From Fusibacter sp963666805 (GTDB lineage: Bacteria > Bacillota > Clostridia > Peptostreptococcales > Acidaminobacteraceae): a DNA stretch of 64,000 bases. The stretch covers positions 391,768 through 455,767 of the forward strand of contig CAXXWR010000001.1 of the NCBI GenBank assembly GCA_963666805.2, in the 5' to 3' direction. The notes beneath the pieces are model-generated. The model was not told the DNA's origin, did no database searches, and saw nothing but the letters and a program-made list of their open reading frames with translations. Positions 46,464 through 55,774 of this stretch are shown one piece after another. Both the position numbers and the translations under genes were made by a program. Numbering within the stretch: the first letter of the stretch is position 1; each line of letters begins with the position of its first letter.

Positions 46464-47912
46464 TTATTTGCCTCCTTGTCCATATTGTTCATAGGCATGT
46501 GCCGCATTGAGTAGCTTAAGTTCAGTAAAAGGTGCACTGATTAACTGCATTCCAATCGGTAATCCTTTGTCATCATAGCCACAGTTGACAGAAATAGCAG
46601 GACAACCTGAAATGTTAACTGGCACTGTATAGATATCACCCATGTACATTTCTAGCGGATCACTAGATTTTTCACCAAATTTGTAGGCAGGTGTCGGTGC
46701 AACAGGTGTTAAAATCAAATCATATGTTTTAAAAAGATGATCAAACTCATTTTTAATAAGCGTTCTCATTTTAAGTGCTTTTTTATAATACGCATCATAA
46801 TAACCACTTGAAAGTGCATAAGTCCCTAACAAAATTCTACGTTTAACTTCTTTGCCAAACCCCTGTGAACGGCTTTTCTTATAAAGTTCTTCTAACGTTT
46901 CAAATGATTCTGCCCTATAACCATACTGTACCCCATCAAATCTCGCAAGATTAGATGAAGCTTCTGCTGAGGAAATAATATAGTAGGCAGGTAGAGAAGG
47001 AGCAATATTCGTCATTTCTACGCTTTCAATTGTCGCGCCCATACGTTTATAGTCTTCAGCTGCTTGAAGCACTGCTTCCTTAACAGATTGACTAAGACCT
47101 TGTCCGAAGAAACTTGATGGGATACCGATTTTAACCCCTTTCATATCCCCATTCAATTGCTGATGATAGGAAGGGTGTTCAACGTCAGCCGACGTACTGT
47201 CTCCTTCATCATGGCCTGCAATGGCATCAAGCATAATGGCAATATCTTCTGCTGTTCGTCCCAAAGGCCCAATTTGATCTAATGACGATGCAAAGGCAAT
47301 CAGCCCCTTTCGACTCACTGAGCCATAAGTTGGTTTCAAGCCTGTCACGCCACAGAAACTTGCAGGTTGGCGAATAGATCCGCCTGTATCAGATCCCAAG
47401 GTCAGCATAGCTTGCTTACTTGCAACTGCAGCAGCCGATCCACCAGAACTTCCACCAGGAACATAAGCTGTATTTACGGGATTTTTAGTTTTCTTAAAAT
47501 AAGAATTTTCTGTCGTAGACCCCATTGCAAATTCATCAAGATTGAGTTTACCTAGAATAATGGCACCTTGCGCCTTTAATTTTTTGACAACCGTAGCATC
47601 AAAAGGCGAACTATAGCCCTCTAGTATTTTTGAAGCACATGTGGTTGGCATATCTACAGTACAAATATTATCTTTAATTGCAATTGGAATACCTGCAAGT
47701 GGTGGCAAATCTTCGCCCCTTTGTCTTTTGGCATCAATGCTTTTTGCCATCTCAAGTGCGCCTTGCTCATCTACATAAAGATAGGCACCTATGCTATCAT
47801 CTACCTCATCTATTTGTTTCAAGTAAGCCTTTGTCAATTCAAGACTTGAAATTTCTTTTGTTCTTAATTTTTCAATCGCTTCCGCTACAGAAAGCTGTAA
47901 TAAATCACTCAT
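46464..47912 (-). CDS. gatA: Asp/Glu-tRNA amidotransferase subunit A
   Basis: GatA is the glutaminase that supplies ammonia to GatB. This amidase-signature protein has 482 residues. The Lys-Ser-Ser triad is in IAIKDNI, GGSSGGSAAAVAS and GSDTGGSIRQPAS. It follows aspS::gatC after 10 bases and precedes gatB after 1 base. Confidence 0.97.
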   Translation of the reverse strand: MSDLLQLSVAEAIEKLRTKEISSLELTKAYLKQIDEVDDSIGAYLYVDEQGALEMAKSIDAKRQRGEDLPPLAGIPIAIKDNICTVDMPTTCASKILEGYSSPFDATVVKKLKAQGAIILGKLNLDEFAMGSTTENSYFKKTKNPVNTAYVPGGSSGGSAAAVASKQAMLTLGSDTGGSIRQPASFCGVTGLKPTYGSVSRKGLIAFASSLDQIGPLGRTAEDIAIMLDAIAGHDEGDSTSADVEHPSYHQQLNGDMKGVKIGIPSSFFGQGLSQSVKEAVLQAAEDYKRMGATIESVEMTNIAPSLPAYYIISSAEASSNLARFDGVQYGYRAESFETLEELYKKSRSQGFGKEVKRRILLGTYALSSGYYDAYYKKALKMRTLIKNEFDHLFKTYDLILTPVAPTPAYKFGEKSSDPLEMYMGDIYTVPVNISGCPAISVNCGYDDKGLPIGMQLISAPFTELKLLNAAHAYEQYGQGGK

Positions 47913-47922
47913 AATCCGCTCC

Positions 47923-50004
47923 TTACTCTACAACTTTTGGCACAAAAAACATTTGATGGTTTTTCGAAGGTGCCGATTTTAGCAATGTGTCAGGGTCATA
48001 CGATGGGTGCATTTCATCTTTTCTAAAAACATTTTGCACCGGTAAAATATGCTCTAAGGGATTAACCCCTTCAGTATCAATGGCTTCAAGTTGATTTGCA
48101 AATTCAATAATATCACCTAAATTTTTAGCCAGTTCTTCCTTCTCATCTTCTAATAGTTCTAATTTAGCCAAATTCGCTACATAATCAATCGTTGTAGTAT
48201 TAATACCTGATTTTGAAGAAGGCTTTGTCGATTGTCCTTCTAAGTAAAGACTTAACTCCTCCAATTGTGATTGACTGACCTGACCTGGTGCATCAATCAT
48301 TGGACAAGAACCATCACGCATTTTAGGAAATGCAATGACCTCCCTTATACTGTCTGCCCCTGTTATTAGCATGATGAGTCGGTCAAGTCCAAAAGCAAAT
48401 CCACCATGGGGTGGTACACCATATTCAAAAGCACCTAGCATAAAACCAAAGCGTGCTTCTTGCTCTTCTTCTGAAAATCCTAAAAGTTTAAACATTTGTT
48501 GCTGAATCCCATGATCATGAATTCTAATACTCCCACTACCGAGTTCAACACCATTTAGGACAAAATCATAGGCTTTAGCATAAACATGCCCAGGGTCGGT
48601 ATAAAGCTTATCCATATCTTCTGCTTTAGGCATGGTAAAAGGATGATGCATAGCCACATATCTGTTTTCTTCTTCACTCCATTCAAAGAGTGGAAAATCC
48701 TTAATAATACAAAGTGCAAAATCATCTTTACGACGAAGGCCCAACATGTCTCCGATTTCTAATCTCAATCGACCCAAAATACTTTTCGCTTTCTCTGCAA
48801 CATCTGCACTGAATATAATGAGATCGCCATTTGAAGCATCCATCGTTTTTAAGAGTAAGGTCATGGTCTCTTGAGTGAAGTACTTGGTTAAAACAGATCT
48901 TAAAGTCCCGTCTTCATCAATGGCAATCCATGCCATCCCTTTGCCACCAAATTGAATAGCCTTTTGAGTCAGCGTTTCAATTTGTGTTCGGGTGAGAGAG
49001 GCTCCCCCTTTAACATTAAGACCTTTAATAATCCCGCCTGCTTCAATCACTTTCTTAAATACAACAAATTCAACGTCTTTTAAGACGTCTGTCAATTCTA
49101 CCATTGGCATACCAAATCTTAAATCGGGTTTATCCACCCCGTATTTGTCCATTGATTCTTCCCAAGTTAAGCAAGGAAGCGTTTCAGGAAATTCATAATT
49201 TAGGGTCTTTTTAAAAATCATTCTAAAAAGACTTTCAACGTGACTGATCACATCGTCTTCATCAACAAAAGACATTTCCATATCAACTTGCGTAAACTCC
49301 AATTGACGATCAGCTCTTAAATCTTCATCCCTAAAACATTTGGCAACTTGATAGTACTTATCAATCCCACTGACCATTAAGAGTTGCTTATAAATTTGAG
49401 GCGATTGAGGTAAGGCATAAAAAGTCCCTTTGTTCAATCTTGAAGGTACTAGAAAATCCCTTGCCCCTTCAGGTGTACTTTTAGTCAAAAGCGGTGTTTC
49501 AACTTCAACAAATGCTTCATTTTCTAAATAAGACCGTACTGCACTTAAAACAGATTGTCTCGTTTTTAAATTAGCAAACATTTGAGGTCTTCTTAAGTCT
49601 AAATATCTATATTTCAATCTCAGTTCTTCTCTGACATTTTCAGCTTCTTCTATCATAAAAGGTGGATTTTTAGCTTCTGAAAGTAAAACGAGTGCCTTCA
49701 CTTTAACATCAATCGTTCCAGTAGGAAGATGAGGATTAATCGTGTCTTCATCTCTTAATTCAACAGGACCAGAAACAGCAATCACTGACTCATTTTTAAG
49801 TTTTTCTGCAACGGCAAAATCTGCTTCGGATAAGTTTTGTGCATCAAATACAATTTGTACAATCCCTGTCCGATCTCTTAAATCAATAAAAATAACACCA
49901 CCCAAATCTCTTCTTTTTTGAACCCAACCTGTGAGTGTCACGTCTTTGTTAATATCAGCTTCTGTTAATTGCCCACCATAATGTGATCTTTTTAATTTAT
50001 GCAT
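47923..50004 (-). CDS. Aspartyl-tRNA synthetase fused to GatC
   Basis: A 693-residue fusion. Residues 1 to about 590 are a bacterial-type AspRS: OB-fold anticodon domain with GWVQKRRDLGGVIF, class II motif 2 in YQVAKCFRDEDLRADR, a GAD-like insertion, and motif 3 GFAFGLDRLIML. After a linker (about 590-602) the rest is a complete GatC: DYVANLAKLELLEDEKEEL, LDTEGV-type (IDTEGVNPLEH), LPVQNVFRKDE and FFVPKVVE. One uninterrupted frame joins them. AGGAGG precedes the ATG. The 31-like position reads Leu (RDLGG), so the usual residue test does not settle whether it is non-discriminating. gatA and gatB follow at once. Confidence 0.95.
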   Translation of the reverse strand: MHKLKRSHYGGQLTEADINKDVTLTGWVQKRRDLGGVIFIDLRDRTGIVQIVFDAQNLSEADFAVAEKLKNESVIAVSGPVELRDEDTINPHLPTGTIDVKVKALVLLSEAKNPPFMIEEAENVREELRLKYRYLDLRRPQMFANLKTRQSVLSAVRSYLENEAFVEVETPLLTKSTPEGARDFLVPSRLNKGTFYALPQSPQIYKQLLMVSGIDKYYQVAKCFRDEDLRADRQLEFTQVDMEMSFVDEDDVISHVESLFRMIFKKTLNYEFPETLPCLTWEESMDKYGVDKPDLRFGMPMVELTDVLKDVEFVVFKKVIEAGGIIKGLNVKGGASLTRTQIETLTQKAIQFGGKGMAWIAIDEDGTLRSVLTKYFTQETMTLLLKTMDASNGDLIIFSADVAEKAKSILGRLRLEIGDMLGLRRKDDFALCIIKDFPLFEWSEEENRYVAMHHPFTMPKAEDMDKLYTDPGHVYAKAYDFVLNGVELGSGSIRIHDHGIQQQMFKLLGFSEEEQEARFGFMLGAFEYGVPPHGGFAFGLDRLIMLITGADSIREVIAFPKMRDGSCPMIDAPGQVSQSQLEELSLYLEGQSTKPSSKSGINTTTIDYVANLAKLELLEDEKEELAKNLGDIIEFANQLEAIDTEGVNPLEHILPVQNVFRKDEMHPSYDPDTLLKSAPSKNHQMFFVPKVVE

Positions 50005-50048
50005 GTTTTCCTCCTCTATTCGTCCGTTTATGAGGCAGTTTTAAACAA

Positions 50049-50330
50049 TAAAAAAAGCCCTCATCCCTCTATAAAAAAAGGGACGAAAGCTATACTTTTC
50101 CGCGGTACCACCCATGTTGGTCTAAAGACCCACTTTATCAATACGGACCTATTGTCGATATCTACCAGCTGTAACGTGCCGGACACGTCTAATCCTACTC
50201 GTGTGACTTTCGGTTAGCAACTCAGAGATGTTCTTCATATGAAAATCCGTATCGATCTCGCACCCTCATCGACTCGCTATGACTACCATTTCATCTTACT
50301 CTTCTCTTCATCGTCTTTCATTTGATTTAA
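50049..50330 (-). promoter_or_regulatory. T-box leader with Asn (AAC) specifier
   Basis: The leader has stem I start GAGAAGAGTAA, an apical region, and specifier AAC at 50232-50230 in GAAG-AAC-ATCTCTGA. The spacing to the following TCTGA matches the Val and Trp leaders in this window exactly. The T-box GGGTGGTACCGCGG is at 50113-50100; TGGT fits an A discriminator, though that alone does not single out tRNA(Asn). The terminator (50091-50049) pairs AGC...TCCCT with AGGGA...GCT, then seven T. It controls aspS::gatC, gatA and gatB. Confidence 0.92.
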
Positions 50331-50335
50331 TAGTG

Positions 50336-50364
50336 ATTATACGCTGTCACTGATTTATTGTCAA
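50336..50364 (-). promoter_or_regulatory. Perfect sigma-A promoter for the Asn T-box operon
   Basis: TTGACA (50364-50359) and TATAAT (50341-50336) match consensus fully with a 17-base spacer. Confidence 0.92.
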
Positions 50365-50383
50365 GGCAATTAGTCCATAAAAA

Positions 50384-51517
50384 TTAATTTTTATTAATAT
50401 CTTCTACAGGTTGACCTACGCTAATTTTATCAAATCCATCTAAAATAACTTGTGTATCACCGTTAATTGAAAGGGTTTCATCAAGAACGTCCACACCAAT
50501 CCAATTACCATCAGACAAGCCCGTATTGACTTCAATCTTTTCAACCCCATCAGTTGTCGATAAATAAAGATAAGCCTGATTACCTTCTCGGATGATTGAT
50601 TCTGCTGGAACCGCCCACGTTTCAAGGGTTTGCTTAACAAGTCCTACCTCTACATATTCACCTAAAATCAAAGGCTTTTTCGTTTCGATTTCTAGATCAA
50701 ATAACTTGGTCTGCAAGTCTGGAATTTCATTGATCGTTACAATAACGCCTTCTTCTACATTTTCATAGTTACCATCAATATAAATCATTACTTTGTCACC
50801 CGTCTGTAGTGTTTTCTTAATTTCACCAGGAATGGCTGTTTTAATTTTGACACTAGATTGATCAATCACCGTTACTGCCAATTGATTGGAAACCGGATCA
50901 CCTTGATTCACTTCAATTGCTGCAACACTACCCTTAATAGGTGAACTGATGATACGGTCATCCACCGATTCTCTCAGATTACTCACTTGATTATTATAGT
51001 TTACTACAGCGTCATTATATTTTTTTTGAGCTAATTCTAATTGGGTATTCGCTGATTCTAAGGTATCTTGACTGATTGCTCCTGTTTCGTAAAGCACTTT
51101 AGATTCTTCATAAGATTCCTTGGCTTGGTCAAGACTCACTTTTGCAGTCTCTTTGACTGTTCTCAAAGAACTTTCAGTTGCCTGATAATTATAAGTTACC
51201 GTTGAATCACTTAAACTTATAAGAGGATCATTAGGGCTAACTTCATCTCCAATCTTAACCCATATCGCTTCAATACTCCCGCCACCATTGGCATATAGAT
51301 CAATTCTCTTTTCAGGGATAACCTCACCTATTGCCATGTACTTATCAGTCATCTGAACTTCTTCTGGATGCGTCATACTCACTGAGACAACCTGTTGAGA
51401 CAATGACTGAACACTTTCTTGAGATCCCGATTCTGCTCCACAAGCTGATAACGAAACCACCATAACCGTCATTAAAAGCACTGATTTTATAAATCTTTTA
51501 TCTCTTTTTTTATTCAT
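50384..51517 (-). CDS. RND efflux periplasmic-type adaptor (membrane fusion) lipoprotein
   Basis: The 377-residue protein has a lipoprotein signal (SLSACG, Cys at about 26), barrel-sandwich halves around GGSIEAIWVKIGDEVSPNDPL and GSVAAIEVNQGDPVS, and a central coiled-coil hairpin (about 115-190). The C-terminal beta-barrel part reads VPAESIIREGNQAYLYL. It acts with the RND pump whose gene lies 1 base upstream. In a Gram-positive cell it would sit on the outer face of the membrane. No outer-membrane channel gene is near, as expected. Confidence 0.9.
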   Translation of the reverse strand: MNKKRDKRFIKSVLLMTVMVVSLSACGAESGSQESVQSLSQQVVSVSMTHPEEVQMTDKYMAIGEVIPEKRIDLYANGGGSIEAIWVKIGDEVSPNDPLISLSDSTVTYNYQATESSLRTVKETAKVSLDQAKESYEESKVLYETGAISQDTLESANTQLELAQKKYNDAVVNYNNQVSNLRESVDDRIISSPIKGSVAAIEVNQGDPVSNQLAVTVIDQSSVKIKTAIPGEIKKTLQTGDKVMIYIDGNYENVEEGVIVTINEIPDLQTKLFDLEIETKKPLILGEYVEVGLVKQTLETWAVPAESIIREGNQAYLYLSTTDGVEKIEVNTGLSDGNWIGVDVLDETLSINGDTQVILDGFDKISVGQPVEDINKN

Positions 51518-51518
51518 C

Positions 51519-54500
51519 CTACTTCCCGCCTTTCAATGATTCAAAACTTGTATATAGTGTTGGGATAAAAATCAAAGTTAATAAAGTAGTTACCATTAAA
51601 CCAAAGATCAAAGCAAAACTAAATTCTGCATAGTAGACTTCTTTGAAAGCCAATGGTAAAAGACCACTAATAGTTGTAAGTGTTGTAGCAAAAACAGGTA
51701 CAAAACGGGTTTTCCCTGATTCCACTACTGCCGCTCTAACCTGATAGCCTTCAAGTCTAAGACCATTCATATAGTCAATTAAAACAATGGCATCATTAAC
51801 AGCAATTCCAACAAGAGCCACTAGCCCCATAAAAGCATAAAACCCGAAATCATTTCCTGTAAGTGTTAATCCCCAAATGACACCTATTAAAGCCATTGGA
51901 ATCGTCAAAATAATAATGAAAGGTTGTGAAATCGACTTAAACTGCAAGGTCAAAATGACAAAGACTAAAAAGACTGCTAAAATCATACTTTGAAATAAAT
52001 TTCCAAAGTTCTGTTCAATACCTGCCACATCACCTGAGAAAAGAACATCAATCTTGTCCGTCTTTTTTATTTTATCTCTTAATTGTTCTGTTACTTCTGA
52101 TGCATTATATCCTTCCCGCAGATCAGCCGTAATAATAATGACACGATTTCCGTCTAAATGTGTAATGTTTGAAATCCCACCTGACTCTTTCAAATCAGCA
52201 AAAGTTGAAAGCGGAATCATACTGCCTACTGAAGTTCCAATGAATAAATTCTCAATATCATTTTTACTATTAATCAGTTGCGTATCTTTCTTGAGAACGA
52301 CATCAATTTCATCATTACCATCTCTCAGCGTCGTAACAGTTTGACCGCTAATTTCGCCTCTAAGCTGTGTCCCTATCTGACGACCTGATGTTCCATAGAT
52401 AAGACTCTTATTTTCATTAATATCAATCTTGAGTTCAGGAACCCCTGTCGTTGATGAAGATTCTATATTATATATGCCTGCTGTATCTCGTAATTGTTTA
52501 TTCACTTCGCGATTATACTCTTTGAGTGCCTCTAAATCATCCGATACTAATCTCACTTCTATCGGTTTCCCTACAGGAGGTCCAGAGACAATTCCTGCGA
52601 CGTTATAAGTTGCACCTGTTAATTGATTCAGCATGTTATCTATTTGATTAATGGCATCAAATCCATTGATTTCTTTCGTCTTAAGTTCAACATTAATCGT
52701 TGCAAGATCATCTTCAATCGTTGAGGTAAATTGCTTAATGCCCTTCATTTCAATTAGTTTTGACTCAACCTGTCGTGTCACTTGACTGGTTTTATCTAGA
52801 CTTGATCCTCCTATTGTATCAACTGTTATATTTAAGCCCGTTGGTTCTCCTTGAGGGAAGAAAGAAACTTTCAACCATCCTAAAGCAAAAACACTTGTTG
52901 ATCCGACAAGTACCAAAATCCCTATAACAATGACTGCCACTCGCCGTCCCGTTGTTTTAATAAGTTGATTGAGAAAACGACCATAAATATCAATGATTTT
53001 GCCCTTATTGCTTAAAAAGAGCTTGTAAGTCATCATTAAAACAAAGACAAGTGTCATGATAAACGGTAGTAATAGCGATTTACCAGATGAATAAAAAGCA
53101 TAAAAACTTAAAACACCAACAAATAAATAACTCATTACAATTTTAAGAATAGAAGGGACATTACCTTCTTTTATTTGTAATATCTTACCTGCTATACTTG
53201 GCGTCACAATCAATGAAACAATAAGCGACATCAAAATAACAATGATGATTGTTGTTGGAATCGTGGATACAAAGGCACCCAGAATACCTGGCAAAATGGC
53301 TAATGGAAAGAAGGCTGCAATCGTTGTAAACGTTGACGAAGAAATAGGAAAACCCACTTGATTCGTCCCTGCTATAGCCGCTTCTTGACTTGGATAACCC
53401 TCTTTTCTTAAGCGGTCAATATTTTCCATAACAATAATTGAATTATCGACTAAGAGACCCAGGGCAACAATAAGACCTAAAATAGCGAATGTATTAAATG
53501 TAATATCAAATAAACTGAGTATTCCAAGCGTCCCTAGCAAACTTAACGGAATAGTAATAGATACCGTTAAAGCTTCTCTAAAGCCAATAAATATGAATAA
53601 AACCACAATAACAACCATTAAACCTGATAAAGCACTTACTTCAATGTTAGATATATCCCTTTCGACCGTTTCCGCTAAATCATTGGAAATAGAAAGGGTA
53701 AGATCTTCAGGTACTAAATTTCCCTTGGCTTCATCTAAAACGTCTTTAATAGCTTGACTGGTTCCAATAACGTCACTCCCTACCTTTCTCGAAACCGTCA
53801 ATGAAACCGATGGTAAAGCCCGATCATTAATGCCTTCTATATAAGTTCTTGATATTTTAGAAATAGGTGCAATGGTATCTTCTACGCGGGCTGCATCTTT
53901 AATATAAACACGTTGCCCATTGCGTCCTGTAATCAAAGTATTCTCAATATCTTGAACCTCTTTAAAGGATTCATTGATTCTTAAATTGTATCTTAGACCA
54001 TTTAAGTTAACTTCCCCTACCGGTACGCTGTAATTAGATGTACTGATGGCACTTGATAGCGATTGATAATCAAGACCATATTGCATCATCTTCAATTCAT
54101 TAGGATAGACGACAATTTCACGCTCGACCTGACCTGAAAGTGTTGATTCTTCTACACCTACTATTTTATCAATCTTGTCTTTGATCGCTTTGGCATACTG
54201 TGTCAATGCAACCTGTGAATAGTCACCCGCTATACTAATATTCATTAAAGGAATTGAAGAGGTCTTAAAAATATTAGATGATGGATCTAACGTATTTTCT
54301 GGTAAAGTTACTTCTTTCAACGCATTATCGACTTCATTTTTCTTCTGAACGATATCAGCATCTTCTCTAAAAGACACAGTGACTACTGAGACACCAAAAC
54401 CCGTTTCAGATTCAATTTCTTCAACATCATCTAATTCTTTTAATTTATTCTCAATCTTGTCAGTGACAAGATATTCCACATCTTCTGGACTCGCCCCTGG

Positions 54501-54701
54501 ATAGACTGTACTGACGATAACCGATGGAAAAACAATTTCTGGCAGTGACTCTCTTGGTAAAGACAGTAGACCCGTTACCCCAAGGCTGACAATTAAAATC
54601 ATAACCAGTATGGTCAACTGAAATTGATCAGTAAAATACCGTGCCATCTTACCAAAAAAATTTAAGTTTTCAGTGTTTATATGCGTCTCTTTCTTTTTCA
54701 C
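51519..54701 (-). CDS. RND (AcrB/SwrC-type) efflux transporter
   Basis: The 1060-residue transporter has the usual two-fold repeat: one membrane helix, a large outer loop, then a bundle of helices, twice. Typical motifs are YPGASPEDVEYLVTDKIE near residue 70, GLIVALGLLVDNSIIVMENI for the proton-relay helix, and VGIAVNDAIVLIDYM in the second half. Length and layout resemble Gram-positive SwrC/YerP-type pumps that export amphiphiles, but the substrate here is unknown. Its start overlaps the XRE/B12 regulator gene by 4 bases, so translation is coupled. Confidence 0.92.
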   Translation of the reverse strand: MKKKETHINTENLNFFGKMARYFTDQFQLTILVMILIVSLGVTGLLSLPRESLPEIVFPSVIVSTVYPGASPEDVEYLVTDKIENKLKELDDVEEIESETGFGVSVVTVSFREDADIVQKKNEVDNALKEVTLPENTLDPSSNIFKTSSIPLMNISIAGDYSQVALTQYAKAIKDKIDKIVGVEESTLSGQVEREIVVYPNELKMMQYGLDYQSLSSAISTSNYSVPVGEVNLNGLRYNLRINESFKEVQDIENTLITGRNGQRVYIKDAARVEDTIAPISKISRTYIEGINDRALPSVSLTVSRKVGSDVIGTSQAIKDVLDEAKGNLVPEDLTLSISNDLAETVERDISNIEVSALSGLMVVIVVLFIFIGFREALTVSITIPLSLLGTLGILSLFDITFNTFAILGLIVALGLLVDNSIIVMENIDRLRKEGYPSQEAAIAGTNQVGFPISSSTFTTIAAFFPLAILPGILGAFVSTIPTTIIIVILMSLIVSLIVTPSIAGKILQIKEGNVPSILKIVMSYLFVGVLSFYAFYSSGKSLLLPFIMTLVFVLMMTYKLFLSNKGKIIDIYGRFLNQLIKTTGRRVAVIVIGILVLVGSTSVFALGWLKVSFFPQGEPTGLNITVDTIGGSSLDKTSQVTRQVESKLIEMKGIKQFTSTIEDDLATINVELKTKEINGFDAINQIDNMLNQLTGATYNVAGIVSGPPVGKPIEVRLVSDDLEALKEYNREVNKQLRDTAGIYNIESSSTTGVPELKIDINENKSLIYGTSGRQIGTQLRGEISGQTVTTLRDGNDEIDVVLKKDTQLINSKNDIENLFIGTSVGSMIPLSTFADLKESGGISNITHLDGNRVIIITADLREGYNASEVTEQLRDKIKKTDKIDVLFSGDVAGIEQNFGNLFQSMILAVFLVFVILTLQFKSISQPFIIILTIPMALIGVIWGLTLTGNDFGFYAFMGLVALVGIAVNDAIVLIDYMNGLRLEGYQVRAAVVESGKTRFVPVFATTLTTISGLLPLAFKEVYYAEFSFALIFGLMVTTLLTLIFIPTLYTSFESLKGGK

Positions 54702-55564
54702 ACTTTTACCTCCATATCTTTTAAAAAGGTTTTATAGGTCCTAATTTGTCTAGACTCCAATTTGTCATTTTGTCCATTTGTACCTGGACCAACCACATAA
54801 AAAATACAATCATAAAAAGACCGAATCACTTCAATTTGTTCTAATACAGCTTCTAAATAGTAAGGCATTGTTAAATGAAACATTATTCGCGTAGGCTTAA
54901 CTTCAAGAATATAGGCCTTTAAATCTGAAAAAGGAACTGATTCTCCAATATAATCAGATTTCACACCATGATAATCGAGTAACCACATTAAAGTTTTTAA
55001 TGCAAAGGTGTGTTTTTCTCCCGGTGCCAATACGCCTATAAATTGTTCATTTGACATTTGGCTTTGATTTTTGTTGCCTTGTCCTTTTGTCGCCAACAAA
55101 ACCTCAACACTAATCCGCTCTACTTCATAGCTTAAACGATGTTCTTCTGGTGTACTTATCTCTCCCACTTCCCAAAGCCACCCTATTTTGGTCATCGTAT
55201 ATCTCATCAGTTTCATGTAGATATAATCAAGTTCAACATCATGATCAATTAAATCCATAACTAGCGCTTTTGCTTCCTCTGCTTTTCTGTCAAGCAATAA
55301 TCTCACAAAACGATCAGATAGCATGACCCAATCAATCTGACTACCTTCGTAATTTTTAATATCTGTCTTGTTCGCCTGTACCAACTCATCTATAGACACA
55401 TTAAAAAGTGATGCCATTTCAAGGAGCTGATCAATTTGAGGCATACGTGAATTGCTTTCATAATTGGCAATGGCTGACTGTGATAAGTTCATTTTTTGTG
55501 CCAATTCAACCTGACTCATTTTATGTTGTTTTCTTAGTGTTTTAATTCTTAGTCCTAGATTCAT
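54698..55564 (-). CDS. XRE-type HTH regulator with cobalamin-binding (CarH-like) domains
   Basis: The 288-residue protein starts behind GAGGTG. Residues 4-60 are an XRE helix-turn-helix (MSQVELAQKMNLSQSAIANY). Residues about 80-160 resemble the helical B12-binding cap, with W131 followed after nine residues by E141-H142. This W-x9-EH signature is the one described for CarH/LitR adenosylcobalamin photoreceptors, and even the numbering agrees with Thermus CarH. CarH His132 is Glu here. A Rossmann-like B12-binding domain follows (about 175-285), with E183-x-H185 where the lower-ligand His is expected; the usual Gly is Ala188. It is coupled to the RND genes and probably controls them. Confidence 0.85.
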   Translation of the reverse strand: MNLGLRIKTLRKQHKMSQVELAQKMNLSQSAIANYESNSRMPQIDQLLEMASLFNVSIDELVQANKTDIKNYEGSQIDWVMLSDRFVRLLLDRKAEEAKALVMDLIDHDVELDYIYMKLMRYTMTKIGWLWEVGEISTPEEHRLSYEVERISVEVLLATKGQGNKNQSQMSNEQFIGVLAPGEKHTFALKTLMWLLDYHGVKSDYIGESVPFSDLKAYILEVKPTRIMFHLTMPYYLEAVLEQIEVIRSFYDCIFYVVGPGTNGQNDKLESRQIRTYKTFLKDMEVKV

Positions 55565-55606
55565 TATTTCACCTCGTTATTGTTTTACCCTGTTTTTTTA
55601 AAAAAT

Positions 55607-55644
55607 ATCACACTTAGTAATTATAAAAAATCACATATTGTAAT
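55607..55644 (-). repeat. Two direct repeats before the XRE/B12 regulator gene, candidate operator
   Basis: On the minus strand ATTACAATATGTGAT (55644-55630) and ATTACTAAGTGTGAT (55621-55607) agree at 12 of 15 bases and are 23 bases apart. Each is preceded by a TATAAT-like sequence, so a protein bound here could block the -10 region. They lie 43 to 80 bases before the regulator start. Autoregulation is inferred. Confidence 0.55.
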
Positions 55645-55717
55645 ATTATATCATTTTAATTTCCTTTATTGCCGATTGTTATTAAAATTAAACTCAGTAA
55701 AATCTCTATTGGTATGA

Positions 55718-55746
55718 TTTACCCTCACTAAAGATTTTGTTATAAT
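55718..55746 (+). promoter_or_regulatory. Promoter of the diguanylate cyclase gene
   Basis: TTTACC (55718-55723) and TATAAT (55741-55746) lie 17 bases apart, about 29 bases before the ATG. Confidence 0.6.
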
Positions 55747-55774
55747 ATTCATTATGTGTCTGAAAGGAGCAACA

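Noticed and set aside
46463..46537. A longer GatB start overlapping gatA
   Set aside because: The ATG at 46462 has a good ribosome binding site and the standard GatB N-terminus; the longer form adds residues with no family match.
47923..48200. GatC as a separate overlapping gene rather than a fusion
   Set aside because: The AspRS frame runs into GatC with no stop, and no start codon with a ribosome binding site precedes the GatC part.
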